DNA from: Symbiodinium microadriaticum
Lineage: Eukaryota; Sar; Dinophyceae; Suessiales; Symbiodiniaceae
Assembly: GCA_001939145.1 (NCBI GenBank)
Contig: LSRX01000344.1
Span: 114,622-178,621 of the forward strand
Direction: 5' to 3'
DNA: 64,000 bases
Shown: piece by piece, positions 42,746 to 55,075 of the stretch
Numbering within the stretch: the first letter of the stretch is position 1
Layout: each line of letters begins with the position of its first letter
Translations under genes and position numbers: made by a program
The notes under the pieces: model-generated
Database searches by the model: none
What the model was told of the DNA's origin: nothing
Seen by the model: the letters and a program-made list of their open reading frames with translations, nothing else

Positions 42746-44143
42746 TCACATGTCGGAGAACTTCCGCTTGAAAGTGTAAGCCCTACGATGCTTCTGCGTG
42801 ACAGCCTCAGCCGTCAGTTGATTCTGGACGGCACTGCTGTCTCCTCCGAAGCTGGCAGAGCCCCAGGTAACCACGCTGCCGTCGCTGCGAAGGGCAGCAA
42901 ACGCATTGCTTGAAGCTGCAAGTTCCACCACATCCGTCAGTTCATCGTCCCGGACTCCTCCTGACTCCCAGTGTCCCCAGCACACGACCGAACCGTCAGA
43001 GCGAAGGGCGGCAAAAGCCTTCTTAGCGGCCATGATATGTAGCACTTGCCGCAAAGGCTGCACGGAGCTGCTGTCTCCGCCGGAGCCCGGTTGACCCCAG
43101 GTCACGACGCTCCCATCCCCCAGGATGGCAGCAAAGGCGTACTGCGAAGCCACAACCTTCTTCACATCCTTCAGTTGTTCATGAACACTGCTGCTGTCTC
43201 CACCACACTCAGCGACGCCCCACGTGATGACACTACCGTCTGCACACGTCGCAGCAAAGGCTCTCTGAGAGGCAGCTATCTGGGTGACACTAACGAGCAC
43301 ATTCTGCATGTCGTCACGGGCGCCAGAGCGAAAATCTCCCCAAATAATCACCCTACCATCGAACCGGAGGGCAGCAAATGCGTTCTGTGATGCTACGATC
43401 TCTACCACGTCTTGCAGCTGAGCTCGTCTGTCTTCGAACTTGATGTCGGTTGCTTTGGATCCCCAGGCCACCACTGTGCCATCAGAACGGATCGCAGCAA
43501 AGGAATAGCTGGATGCCACAATGTGCCTCACATCTCTCAGCTGTGCCTGAACAGCACGACTGTCCCCTCCTGGGTAGCTAACCCCCCAAGTCACCACACT
43601 ACCATTGGAGCGAATGGCGGCAAATGCATATGCGGAGGCCACAACTTTGGTCACCTTGGTCAGCTGCTCCTGGACATACCGACTGTCACCGCCGAAGTCT
43701 GGATCTCCCCACGTTACTACCGAGCCATCTGCCCGGATGGCGGCGAAAGCCCCATCGGAGGCAACAACATCTTGGATGTCTTGCAACTGCTCCTGTACTG
43801 CCGTGCTGCGGCCACCGGAGGAAGGATCTCCCCAGGTCACAACACCCCCATCACCCTTCAGCAGAGCAAAAGCAGCGGCCCCCATCTTCGAGATGACTGT
43901 GGCCCTGCGAACCATGGCGGAGAGGGTGTCCCCATCCTTCAGGCCTGCCTCCTGCAGCGCCTGAAACCTATTCAGCAACTGGCCCTCAGCTGTGATCAGG
44001 TCTTTGATCGTCACCTGAAGCTGATCCTGTGCTAAGCGCCTCAACTCAAGGAGAGGTGTCTCCTCTGAGAGATGCAGCGTTGCCACCTTGCCGCTCAGCA
44101 AGGCCACTTTAATCTGCATGCGCCTCCCCGAAAGAGCGGCCAT
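42746..44143 (-). CDS. Ubiquitin-like domain plus RCC1-like repeat protein
   Basis: 465 codons, intronless, ATG at 44143. Residues about 10-80 form a ubiquitin-like fold (MQIKVALLSGKVATLHLSEE to LKDGDTLSAMVRRAT). Then nine ~41-residue repeats of the form FAAIRxDGSVVTWGxPxxGGDSxxVQxQLxxVxxVVAS, most like RCC1-type beta-propeller blades. RCC1/HERC-type propellers bind GTPases, chromatin or ubiquitin-pathway partners; this one has no HECT domain. The family is common in dinoflagellates. The C-terminus ends in a short basic tail. Repeats four and five (VVAWGSKATDIK, VIIWGDFRSG) deviate most. No introns and a clean frame fit a recent retrocopy or a naturally intronless family. Confidence 0.9.
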   Translation of the reverse strand: MAALSGRRMQIKVALLSGKVATLHLSEETPLLELRRLAQDQLQVTIKDLITAEGQLLNRFQALQEAGLKDGDTLSAMVRRATVISKMGAAAFALLKGDGGVVTWGDPSSGGRSTAVQEQLQDIQDVVASDGAFAAIRADGSVVTWGDPDFGGDSRYVQEQLTKVTKVVASAYAFAAIRSNGSVVTWGVSYPGGDSRAVQAQLRDVRHIVASSYSFAAIRSDGTVVAWGSKATDIKFEDRRAQLQDVVEIVASQNAFAALRFDGRVIIWGDFRSGARDDMQNVLVSVTQIAASQRAFAATCADGSVITWGVAECGGDSSSVHEQLKDVKKVVASQYAFAAILGDGSVVTWGQPGSGGDSSSVQPLRQVLHIMAAKKAFAALRSDGSVVCWGHWESGGVRDDELTDVVELAASSNAFAALRSDGSVVTWGSASFGGDSSAVQNQLTAEAVTQKHRRAYTFKRKFSDM

Positions 44144-44583
44144 CGCTCCCGCTCTTCATCGCCAGGCTGGACTTTAAAGGCTTAATTGAAGGCCATGGTT
44201 AGAGACTTCAGGGACAGTAGGGCGGTAGGTTTTCAGGGTTTGGAGCTGGGAATATAGTTTCTGAGGTCGCGGATTTGTTGAAGGCCTTCTCCTAAGCGTT
44301 GCAATCAGATTCTCTGTGCGAGAAGGTTATGTAGACACATCACGCGGTGTTTTGGAGTTTAGGGCTTAGGAGAAAAAGGGTCCTGTGCGTTTGGCATACC
44401 TGAAGCTTCATAGGGCTAAGCTGCAAAGAAATGCAAGATGGGTACGTGATCGAAGTAAACTCGTCAAGCTGCACATTGCCTTGTCATGCAAGGTGCTTCC
44501 TATTGAGAGCCCGGCTGGTGCCGGAAGCTTTGCAGAGAGCTTCGACTTGAGGGACTGCAGCGTCTTAGCCTTCGTGCTTCCAC

Positions 44584-44688
44584 GTGGGGTAGTTGTCTAA
44601 ATTAGGGTCCCTGTGTAGGTCCCCAATATAGTACGGCACCCTTCTTACAAGGACCCTAAAAGGGAGCCTACTTTAGAGAACTACCCAC
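44584..44688. mobile_element. MITE-like element 3
   Basis: Left end GTGGGGTAGTTGTCTAAATT, right end the complement of GTGGGTAGTTCTCTAAAGTA: about 21 bp imperfect inverted repeats. Same TIR family as element 1 (TAGTTCTCTAAATTA). Interior carries AATATAGTACGGCACCC. 105 bp, no coding. Confidence 0.75.
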
Positions 44689-46135
44689 ATGCGTTGTGTT
44701 TACACGAAGCTCATGGCCCCAAGGTCTCAGGCTTGAGCGAGTGCGCTGGAGATGCCCCTCTGTGCTGCCATGATCAAGTCATTGCCTGCTCCAACATGCC
44801 ATGAGTGGCTCTTCGATCACTTCTGCCGGTCTGAGGGCTGTACAGGCATTCATTATCTCCCTCCAGAACCTCAGAAAAGCACAAGCTCTGTCGAAAAAAT
44901 TCCAGGTTCGAGTTGAGGCTCAGGCGTCGGATCCACACCACTTTCAGCCAGCGCCAGGGCAGCACTGATGATGGACTCGGCTTGGAAGAAAGTGAGTGAC
45001 TTGACTACCCAGGTTTTTGAAGGCAAGGGGCACATCGAAGGGCGACCGCAGCTGCCTGGCCAGTGGCACAGCAACACAATGTCACAAACTCGCACGCTGT
45101 CGCGTCACCGAGCACAGGCACGAGATAGGCGGCTTGATGGCATGTGAACGGAAACGGAAAATCAGCTGCACGGGATGTGCTTTCCAAGCAGTCGAGTCGC
45201 TAGTTGTTCTTTTCTTTGCAGTTGCAGGAAGTACTCTCAGGACTCTGGCACGAACGGGAGCCAGGTCTGGCCTGGGGTATAGTGGGGGCCTCTGCTGTTC
45301 AGCGATGGCACTTGAACCCACCGCAACTCGTGGCTTTTGATGGTTTGTGCATGCCCTTGCACACAAGCCCAGAGTCTGAGAGGTACACACACAGAGAGTA
45401 TACTCATCGGGAATACTCGAAGATGGAGCATGCGAACATGATGCGCGATGCAGCCCAACTGTCCACTTCTGCCCCGAAAAAGCCCAGTGCAAGTGGATGG
45501 CGAAACTGCGTGGAAAAGCTTGAACGGCAAAGCGAGTGACGGCTGGAGAATGACTGTCACAGCATCATGGCCGCAGCAAACCCCGGGCTCAACCATGGGC
45601 AAAAAGCCTGGAGCCACCAAGGAAATCCCAGGAACAGGTATGCCCAAAGGGCACTTCCCGCCTGCTTGCAGGAGACGGCAAGCAGCAGCGCCACACGCTG
45701 CGGCCCCACGGCACTGGCCTCAAAGACCCTGGCTTCCCTGAAGATAGGGGCCCTCCCCCTTTTTTGGGGGTGGCCCCACCTGCTCCAGGAAGTCCCTGGG
45801 GTGAGAAGCATGCCAGGCCTGAGCTGGGAAAGAGACCCAAAGGTCCTCGTCGGGGAACCGCTTTAAACAGACCCAAGTGGCCCCAATCAGCCCCAGGAAG
45901 GTGGTGATCGGATATGCAAATGCCTGAGGACGTTCAGCATGTCAGTCTGGATGACATAAAATCGTAACAGGGTGACTCAGTTCAATCATGCGACACTTTT
46001 CGTGGCTCCCGCGTCGTTGCTCGCAGTGGTGACCTCGATTCATCTCAAGGGCAGGCCTGAACCTAGAACCTCCTACAAAAATCTTAGCTCTGGCCCTCAC
46101 TGGGTCTCACATGCCAGATCAGTCTAATGTTGTGC

Positions 46136-46245
46136 GATATAGGGGTTTCCGAAAATAGGAGACCCTAATATAGTACCCTAAATAGTAGGATCCTTATTAC
46201 AAGGACCCCAACACAAGGTACCCTAATTTTCGGAAGTCCCATATC
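46136..46245. mobile_element. MITE-like element 4
   Basis: Left end GATATAGGGGTTTCCGAAAA, right end the complement of GATATGGGACTTCCGAAAAT. The interior has AATATAGTACCC and ACAAGGACCC words shared with element 3 (44584-44688), so the two are related although the outer TIRs differ. About 110 bp. Confidence 0.7.
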
Positions 46246-49188
46246 AAAGCCAGGTCCAGGAACAAGGTCCGAGGCAGGCACCCAAAGTCTGAGCAACGGG
46301 GCCTTGCAAAAAAACAGCGCAATGCACGGGGCATGGACTCCAAGGACTTCTGGGCAGCGCACGGCCACTTCACGTGCTTTCACAAGCGCCTCGGCAACAG
46401 GGCCGTCTGGCCAAAACTGCGGCAAAGGGTTCCTCTGTGTCTGGGAGTCCTGGCATCGGCAGTTGGGGCGTGGGCCACCAATAACCTCCGAAATCTGAAC
46501 CGTCTCCCGGCACAAACAACAAACGCTCGAGAATGTACACGTCGAACGAGGCAGGCACTGCAGAAGCTGCAGGCCTCAATTCAACGACCGGCAGCAAGAA
46601 TGTTCAAGCTGCTTCCTATCCGCCATAACTGCCATCCGCCTCCACTCCTGAAGCCCGCACCGGAGTCCGAGCCCGAAGCTAGCACGCATCATGGTCGCTG
46701 AGGCTGTGGCACATGTCGGTGGTGCGACTCTGATCTGGCAGGTTCAGCTGTGATTGACCTTCGTCTGGAACCGAAGAATTCCGAGGCGAAGCTTCGCTGC
46801 ACGGCTGAGCTCCCGAGCAAATCTGGAGCAGCGCGGGATAAAACTGTACCAAGTGAGCAGCCGCACCTCGCGGTCCGCTTGGCGCAACACCCTCCAAAAG
46901 GCTTGAAGTGCGCTTCGCTTGGTCAAGGGGCGTTGAAGGCCCTACAGCCTCTCTTCAATCTCTTGCGCTGGGGCAAGCACCACCCGAGCAGTGCAAGGCG
47001 CAGTACCTGAGCTTGCACAGATGCGGAACGATTCCGTTTTGCAATGTTCGGAGCCCTCTTTTACATGCCAGGCAGCTCCAGCAGAATGTCCATCGTCCAC
47101 TCAGGTGGTCGCCCCTTGATACCAGTGCTGCACCGCATGCAGCGGAACAGGAAAGTTGGTGCTTCAGCTACTAAGATACTCAGACCTGATGCTCAGTGCA
47201 CTGCACCCAGAGCAGTCTGCTGCGCTAGAAGCTTGGGAAAGAAAGGCATCAGTGGAGCTGCCTGCCAGGCTCTTCAGAGAGCTGGCCGGCAGATCTGCAC
47301 TTCAGTGATCTGAATCTTGAGGCTGGCCTGCTCCACATCCACGGTTCTCAGCACACCCAGAAACAGAACCTTGGCTTCACAGTCGGAAACCATCCGTCGG
47401 GCGGGCGCCACATCCTGGCATCTCAACAACTCGCAGGTCAACTGAGCTGCAAGCACTGCCCGAGTCGAACAGCGTCGCAGTGGCACTGCCTGCATCGCCC
47501 AGTGCTCCTGCCGAGAGTCACGGTATGTCATGGCACTCAAACGCAGGTCTGCTCAAGGAAGAACTGTAACAGCAGCTTGACCAAGCTCGGCGAGCCTGCC
47601 GCTGATTCTGCATCTGCCTGGCCGGGGAGTCTGCAGACCGTGCCACGTGCAGGAAGACTCCCGTCCCAAATACTGACGACGCTCATGGCAAGTTTTGGCT
47701 GGTGACATGCACAATCGAGAAACCCCGTACATCAGATTGTGCTCCTCGTCGCATGAAACGTCACTGCCGCAGAAGCTTCTCTCGGAAGTCCTGCCTAAAC
47801 AACCCGGAAACCCAAACCCACGATAAGCCATCTTCAGCAAGGACTTCTCCTAACCGTCCCGGGCTGTGGGCGGCAGCACATGTGGTTGAGCACTTGTTGA
47901 GGTTTGGAAGCGGAGTTGCTGCATGGCCTGAAGTGCTGCTGAGGCTTCGTAGCCGCTCCGCTGAGGCGAGGAAGGACCTGCCAAGGTGTGCTGGGGCCGA
48001 GGCATCGGTGATTTCACAAGCGCACGGCCTCTGTGAGCGGCGTAGCAGTCTGATATCACGGTCAGACCTTCGTTGCTCGCATGCCTGGCCCTGCAACGAG
48101 AGCCCTCGAAGCTGAGCCCGGTTCAACAGGACAGGAGCGGTGGCGACAACGACAAGCGAGGGCTTCGGGTCCTGTCCGACCTGGCAAGTGACGGGCCCTA
48201 AACTCCTAAACCACGAGCTCGTTTGAAATGCCGGGGCTCGGGCATCAGCACCAAGGCACGGAGCACGTCTAGGAGCGCATGGCGGATCAAGAGCTCTCCC
48301 TCTTCCGGCCGGCGCCTGGCTGCGAGTCTTCAACGCCGAGCTTCGATGCCTTAAAAGCTCTCTGAGCAAGACACCAGAGCGCCACAAGCTGCTCGAGCGT
48401 CTTCTCCGTGGCCTCCCATAGAAAAACACGCAAAACAACAAAACCTGCGACGGGCCCTTCCTGGCTGCCAGCGGGCCTGATACCTCCCACTCTCGGCCTC
48501 TTCCACCAAAAAGAGGTGGATGAGATTCAGGCCTCGCAGATGCGCGCGCGCGCGACATGCCTATGCGCCCCAGGACGGGAGCTGCGAGGCTCGGGCAGCG
48601 CCACTGCACCTCCGGAGCCTGGACGATGTAGAGAAGAGCCTGGGCAAGCATCCAGACGCTGCGCACGGTCACGGCAAGAAACACAAAAGCAGGGCTCCCC
48701 AGCCAAGCAGGAATCAATCAGCGCCCCTTGGACCTGCCAGGCACCGTTGCGACGAGCCTGCCTCTATTGTGCAGCTTTGAGGAAGCCGCGAAAGCTTGGG
48801 CACCTCCGTCCAAGCCTCACTGTCCGAGAAGCGATCCAACCTGGGCAGACCAGGTTATTAAGACGGGGGGGGTCCTTGTAATCAAGATCCCTATGATGAC
48901 ATCTGAAACGCCCACATGGCACCAGCACTCCCCGCTCATTCGGCTCTGCACATGGCTCTCAGCGGCGATAAGGCTGCCAATCGGACTGCCTGTCAGGGTC
49001 CCAACGTTAATCAGGCTTTGGGGGACGGGACCCTGAGTCTTCCTAAACCCTATCAAAGTCTGATGAAGTCTATTCTGCTCTTGTATCTCCGATGTCCCTT
49101 TGCCTTGGGGCTCTCGTTTCGGAGGAAGCCTTGCAGCAACTGCACCACCGACCTCACCCCACGCGAGTGACGAAGCGGCGCTCAGAAC

Positions 49189-49268
49189 GGTTTAGGGTTC
49201 AGGGTTTTAGGGTTGTGCTTAGGGCTTTAGGGTTTAGGGTTTAGGGTTTAGGGTTTAGGGTTTAGGGC
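49189..49268 (+). repeat. Interstitial telomere-like array (TTTAGGG)
   Basis: Degenerate start, then six nearly perfect TTTAGGG units at 49225-49266. Confidence 0.88.
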
Positions 49269-51256
49269 TCAAAGGTGGCGCAAAGAGAGGCAAAAGGATC
49301 CGAGGCCCTGGCACCAGAGCATTCTCGGGTATCTCTGAAGCCCAGGCCCTGGGAAGCGCAGAGAGCTGCACTCTGCCACTGGGGGGCCCTTCAGGGCCCT
49401 CCAGAGCCTGATGACGACGCAGAGCCGGACGGGCAACAGGATGCCAGGAGCCTCCACCGGCGCAAATACCCCTGGGTTTTTTGCAGCGATCCCCCGTCTC
49501 CCCCGTCTTTTGCCTGGGGCCCGAGGTGCGGCACGAGGCTGGCGATCGGGCCGAAGAATCCCAGCATCACCGAAAACCTACCGGAAAGCTGAGCAGCCAA
49601 AATCCACCCCTGACGCCATCGCCAGGCAGCCGGCTGCAGGTGCGGCTTCAGCTGCGACTGGCAGAAGGCCAGCAAGGACAGGAACATGTCCTTCACAGGC
49701 ATGGTCAAACAACTGCAAGAGCCATGCAACAAGGCATGGGACGCCCGCAGAAGCGGCTCGGGACTTGACAACCGTACTTGCAGAGAACAGCACTTTCGAA
49801 CCCATTGGGCTGGAACAAGCCGCTCGATGTGCAAACAGCGACCCTGAAAGTTACTCAGATGAATGAATTGTTATTTAGATGCGACCATGCGACCTAGCCA
49901 CAAGACAACTGCGAGCATAGCCCTTGCTGGATCTGAGAGGAAAGCTTCAATGCCAAATTATGCCCCCAAGACTACGCACGCTTGTTCTAGGGCCTGGGGG
50001 CGTGAAAGAGATACCGTCCAAAGAACTGCGCAGTCCTTTCTTGCAATGACATCGAAGGCGTCGTTGAGAGAAGGCGGCTGAGCGATCTCCTCCTCCGGAA
50101 TAATTAAACGTCAAGACTGCTCCCTGGGTGCAAATCACCGCACTGCGCTGCGCCCGAAGGACCGGGCTCCTGCATTCGCTTGGCGATGTGCCTAGAGACA
50201 GGAGGGGAGCCGACACACGTGACTCGGCGCTGCCAGCAACTTCGAACTGCAAGGAACTACCAGTAGTTGCCTGTGCCGGCTTCGTTGAGTCACCAGACGT
50301 GGATTCGACTTGCCGAGTTGCTCTACGAGAGGCTGCTGCAGGGGAGGCTGTCCCAGCGCACGGATGCCTCAGCCACGTTGTCATGCCCTGTATGATCCTG
50401 ATTACAAGCCTCTCGTTCTCTTTGGATCGTACCATTTGACGCTTGTGAAACTGGGGGTTCGTACACTGCGGTGCAGGGCAGCACGTCTGCTGCAAAGACA
50501 GTTCTTATCTCAGTGATTCTTTCACTCGTCCTGGTTCCACCCGGCTGAGGCGAGCACACGACTCGCCTGCGCCATGCATGCAAGCGCAGCTTCCCTTCCA
50601 CATCTGATGGCAATACCTACACTACCCACACCATAAGCAAGTGCGCAGTAAACCGTAAACCACCTGCTTGGTGCAGCTCTGTCTGGCACTGGGGTCCTGG
50701 CAAAAGCTTCCAAAAGCTTTTGGAGCGGGACTTCAGCGACCAAGAGCTGAAGACATGCCACGCAGACCCAGAAGCTGATCTTCGGGATCCTCCAACCACG
50801 CTTGCACCTGCTTTTCACATCGAGGGGAACGCATTTCCATAGTGATTTGAGAAAGACGCGGCTTCTGCTTGGAGAGCTTGAGTCGCAGCGACATCCGGAA
50901 AAACAGAAATCGCAAGCCTGAAATTAGATGCAAAAATGCCATGACCTCCTCTTCGCTTTGAGGTAGCCTCCGGGCACATGACAGTGCCAAAGCCTCTTCC
51001 TCCGTCAAGCGCAGCGCCGCCCGACAGGCAAGCCTGAATTCACCATGGCTTTCGCTTTTTGTTTTTGTAACAGGGCCCCTGTATTTGGACCTCCCTAAAC
51101 CCCTAAACCCTAAACCCTACCTGCTGTGAACACCGGAAGCTGGGTTTTGGCCGCGGCACTCGCAGAGGTCCCCCAGTCCGTGGCTGCGAAGGAACTCACC
51201 CTTGGGCCGCCCCCAGGCCGGTGGAGTGAGGCTTCAAGCTTAGCTCATAATACTAA

Positions 51257-51307
<51 letters not shown>

Positions 51308-51348
51308 CACATAAAAGAGAATATATATATATATATATATACACACAG

Positions 51349-51379
<31 letters not shown>

Positions 51380-53043
51380 CATGTGTGTATAACTCTACCG
51401 GAGAGTGTCAGAAAAGAGCGGTTAAGCGCATCGCGAACTGGCTGTGACATGCGGCCGCTGCCTGCCAGACTTTGGTCCGGTGAACTGCAAAGACCAACAC
51501 AAGCCCCCGTCATCTCGTGGTAGCTGCCTCGTGGGCAACCCCCTGCTGCTTGGGCTGTGGACCCTGGCGGATGGAAACCTGCTGCAGAAGTTGTTTGTTG
51601 CATCCCTGCTTCCCGCGCTGCAGCGGAACGAGCAGACCCCGCCGTGTTGAAGCCATGCGCCAGCATCAATAGCCTCAAATTCCAGACTTACGACGACAAT
51701 CTGCAAAGGAGTAACAGCCTTTTGCATTGAACGTCACCCGCTGCGTGTCGGCATGCTTGGGTAGATGTTGCACCGGAGAAGCGGTAGTCTGCGCGTGCTG
51801 GTTCTTAAGAAACAACTTCGCATCCCTTGAATCGTCAGCATGATCTTAGTCGTAGCCGCCTTCGAACCGAAAGAGTTTAATAAAGTTTGTGTGCGACGGG
51901 CACTGCGAATCATCATTTGAGGTAGCGACGAGCTCCTGAGCAAGCCCTCCAACCAGGGTCTCAACCTTCGCACATTGAATGTCGGGGTGCAGTCTGCTGC
52001 AACTTTGAGATCTGCATGGTGGCGAATGCTGCAGGTGTTCGACGCTTCCCGAGATGACGACTCCAAAGGTACCTGTAGCCCGGTCAAAGTTCGCAAGACC
52101 TGGAAAATTGTCAAGATGATTTGCAACACGGAAACGCAGCTCTGGCCGAATTTGCAAATCATGAATCCGATGCATCACACACAGCATGTCGCATTGAACG
52201 GCACGAAGGTCGGCATTGCGGACAAGATGATGGGACCCTCTCAGTAAGGAACATAATCTTAAAACAAACACGACGTACCTCTCCACCACCTACAGGAATG
52301 CAGTCGGATCTTGCAACGACAGATGCCGCCTCGACACTCGTGTGTAGCACCGTGCTCCTGACATGTCAACCAGAGCTCCATCCGTGTTTCACACAAGGCT
52401 TGCCCTTGGGCCGGCACACGTTGGCTCGGGCAAAAGCCAGCGGATGGGCCTGCAAGCACGCGAAACTCAAATGTCATGTCCGAACCGGCTGCTTGCTTGC
52501 AATGACCCTGGCTGACATCACAGGCAGGTCAGCATGCTTAGCGTGCTGGCATGAAAAAGGAGTGCCCACCACTTTAAGACCGACTTCAGGTTCTTCAAGA
52601 AGAAGGGACCTGCATGTTTTGTAGAACGGCAGCGAAACCACTCACATGTCTCGTAGAAATGAGCATTTGCGAAGCAACATGTTTCATCTAGGCAGTCTGG
52701 ATCTCAGCAGCTGTAACCGACTGCCCTCAAATTAAACCTCACATGCTCCGCTGCATGGTGAGGATGACTCTGTCGTGCCGCAGCAGTTCCGAACCGACCC
52801 GCATGGCCGGAAAATCGCTGTCGTTGCAGCCGAAATCCAGCACACATCTCTCGGACTTCACGAAGAGCGAGAATCAAACCAAGACTGCCAATGCCAAGTA
52901 CCAAGGCCACAAATTGTCCACATTTCATCATCTGAATAGGAAGACAGCTTGGAAGAGAGTGCCCGGAACTGAGCCGCGGAAGCCGAAGTACTTGTAGCAA
53001 ACTGCGCTGCTGATGCCTCCGACGGATCTCGAGAAAAAGTTCA
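49269..53043. other. Unassigned; microsatellite and possible exons
   Basis: Minus-strand protein-like stretches: 51010-50740 (EEEVMAFLHLISGLRFLFFR), 52930-52830 (hydrophobic GQFVALVLGIGSLGLILAL) and 52200-51850 (RPELRFRVANHLDNFPGLAN). They may be exons of split genes. No domain can be named. A CCCTAAA tract is at 51095-51118. Confidence 0.3.
51256..51385. repeat. (ATCT)n / (TA)n microsatellite
   Basis: ATCT units from about 51258 to 51306, then two (TA)n blocks with an ACACAGACAAA interruption. Confidence 0.93.
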
Positions 53044-55075
53044 TCAGGCCGAAAGCACCCGCCAGGGCGCTGGCATCACCTGCATCCATCTGGAAGGGGG
53101 TCTGTACTTCTCCTTCTGGTTAGCCAGTCTGCGCCGCACGTCACATCTGCGTCTCTTCTCGTCCGTCTCCTCCTGCTCCTCTTCGCGAAGGAAGTCGTAC
53201 GGCGGTGTCTGCTCAATGGAGTGCTTGATGCTCACCAATTTCCGGACATTGCGGCCCCTGAGCCACGCGCAGAGCTTGTTCTGCAAAGGACGGACTCTGT
53301 CTGCACCAGGCCCCGGGATTTTCATCGACGGGCTGCAGAAGGTGCCAGACAGGTAGTCGTAGGGCCTCCAAGCGTCACTGATCTCGGGCCTCTTCTCCTC
53401 TGCGATGTTCCGTCTCCAACGGTAGATGCTATCATCCGACTCCTCGAGGCGCACGCGAAGGTAGGGCCCAGGGACATCCTTGTCGCACTGTTCAGGGTCC
53501 ATCTCTCCGAACTCGATGTAGCTTGGAGTGCGGCCCAGATATCGTGGGCGGGCAGCGACGTAATCACGGGCGGTCTCCTCCAGTCCCTTATACTTGTCAG
53601 CGCCACCCAGGTCCTCGTTGGATAGGGCGATGAACCACTCCCACAGCCGCAGAACCGAGAAGACGTCGCTCTCCAGTTTGTGGGCTCCCATAAGTGCATA
53701 GAACATCTTACAGACCTCCCTGGTGGTTTCGATCTTCTTCCTGGTGCCCAGATCGATCAGCCCCGGCTTGATGAGCAGGTCTGCCATGCGCTGTGGATCG
53801 CGATGGTCTAAGTACTCCTCCACTTTGCGGTTCAAGCTCTCCCGCGTCTGGCTGGGGTCTCGCGCAGATTCTGCCACTGCTGCCGCCAGCCGCAGAGCGT
53901 TCTTCCCCACCATTGCCATGCACAGCACATCATGCGCAAACTCCTCCTTCTGGGAGGCGTCCGGTTCATCAAAGATCTTCTCCAGCTTTAGGGGGTTGGG
54001 AGCCGGCTCGACCGGCGCTTTTGTAGCGACGAGCCCCCCAGAAGGCTTTCCGATCCATCTGTCGGTGCAGCTCTGGAAGCCAGTCTGGCGGATCGGAAGG
54101 CGGCTCCTTCATGGTTACGTACTCGATCGCTCTGTCCCGCATCTTTACGTACAAGAGCTCGTCCAGTTGTTGTGCTGGTCGCCTTCCCGGCAGAGGGCTT
54201 GGTGATGGAACTTCAGCACGTTGTCCAACTCCTCCGGCTTCCAGCCGATCTTCTCGGAGTCACTGCTGACCTCCAAGCGTAGCTTCACATCGCTGATGCA
54301 GAGCTGATAGTTGTGTTCTGCGGGCGACGTAGTCAGAAGACCCCATGTGCCCTCCTCATCTTCCACCCCCACGACGAAGAGACTGACAGCAGCCTCAGGC
54401 CATCGAAGCTGAAAGCGCTCTCGAGGGTCTTTCAGCAGAGTCGGACGCACCCAGTAGCCTCCTTTGCCCGCGAGGTTCAGCTTTTGGTTATCTTTCGACC
54501 CTTGGCGAATCACGTCCGGCGGATCAACCGTCTGCTTCAGCTTCTTCAGCACCCTCTCGGCGATGCGTTCTTTGGCATCATCGACGTCGGCCGACAGCTC
54601 CTCGAACTCCGAAGAGCCTTGGTCGCCTTAAAAAAGCCGACGAGTGGATTCAGCCACACGCGACACTTCCCCCCGTGCTGCTCTTGCACCTGGAAAAGCT
54701 TGTCCGGCTTGTCTGAGGAGTAGCGGTAGTTGTAGATGCTGTACGAGTCGTGGGGAAGCTTGCTGATGTACTGCCGTAACTTGGTGAGGGAGTCGTTAGT
54801 GCGTCCGGGGGTCCTTTGCAGTCGATCAGCTCACCATCCTCTTTGGGGAACAATAACTCAGACCACTCTTTCCTTTGTCCTTCAGGTAGGCTGGTCGAAT
54901 TGAGAAGTGTGTAGGAGGGAAGAACTGCTCCTGGCATGTTGTCATGCTGGTCCCAGACGTTCAGGCTCAACCACCCGATCGGGTCGATCTTGTGAAGACG
55001 GGTGTCCGATAGGACGGATGATGAGAGCTTATGGCCGACCTTATAGACACGGGGAATCGATGCAGGAGACGAAAA
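53044..55075 (-). pseudogene. Unrecognised intronless gene broken by four frame changes
   Basis: A coherent minus-strand coding sequence, in pieces: from about 55060 (VYKVGHKLSSSVLSD, then IGWLSLNVWDQHDNMPG) to a C5 run at about 54810; TNDSLTKLRQYISKLPHDSY to VWLNPLVGFF at a T6 run near 54630; EFEELSADVDDAKER to CREGDQHN at an AACAAC near 54170; QLDELLYVKMRDRAIEYVTM to FW at a G6 run near 54035; then VATKAPVEPAPNPLKLEKIF to the stop at 53044. About 650 residues in all. Each change falls at a homopolymer or short repeat, so sequencing or assembly errors are as likely as decay. No introns, unlike its neighbours. I recognise no family; an upstream in-frame stop limits the 5' end. Confidence 0.65.

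Larger units (their letters stand above)
44144..49188. other. Unassigned region with two MITE-like elements
   Basis: Protein-like minus-strand stretches occur near 45000-44870 (SIISAALALAESGVDPTPEP), 47540-47275 (AQLTCELLRCQDVAPARRMV) and 48480-48300 (VFLWEATEKTLEQLVALWCL). They may be exons of one or more split genes, but no domain or agreeing splice pairs were found. Confidence 0.3.

Noticed and set aside
51846..52289. Ion-channel-like exon (RPELRFRVANHLDNF)
   Set aside because: Short resemblance only, no adjacent membrane helices in frame.
53044..55075. Calpain-like or channel-like identity for the broken gene
   Set aside because: No catalytic Cys/His/Asn context or pore/membrane segments; similarity was impressionistic.
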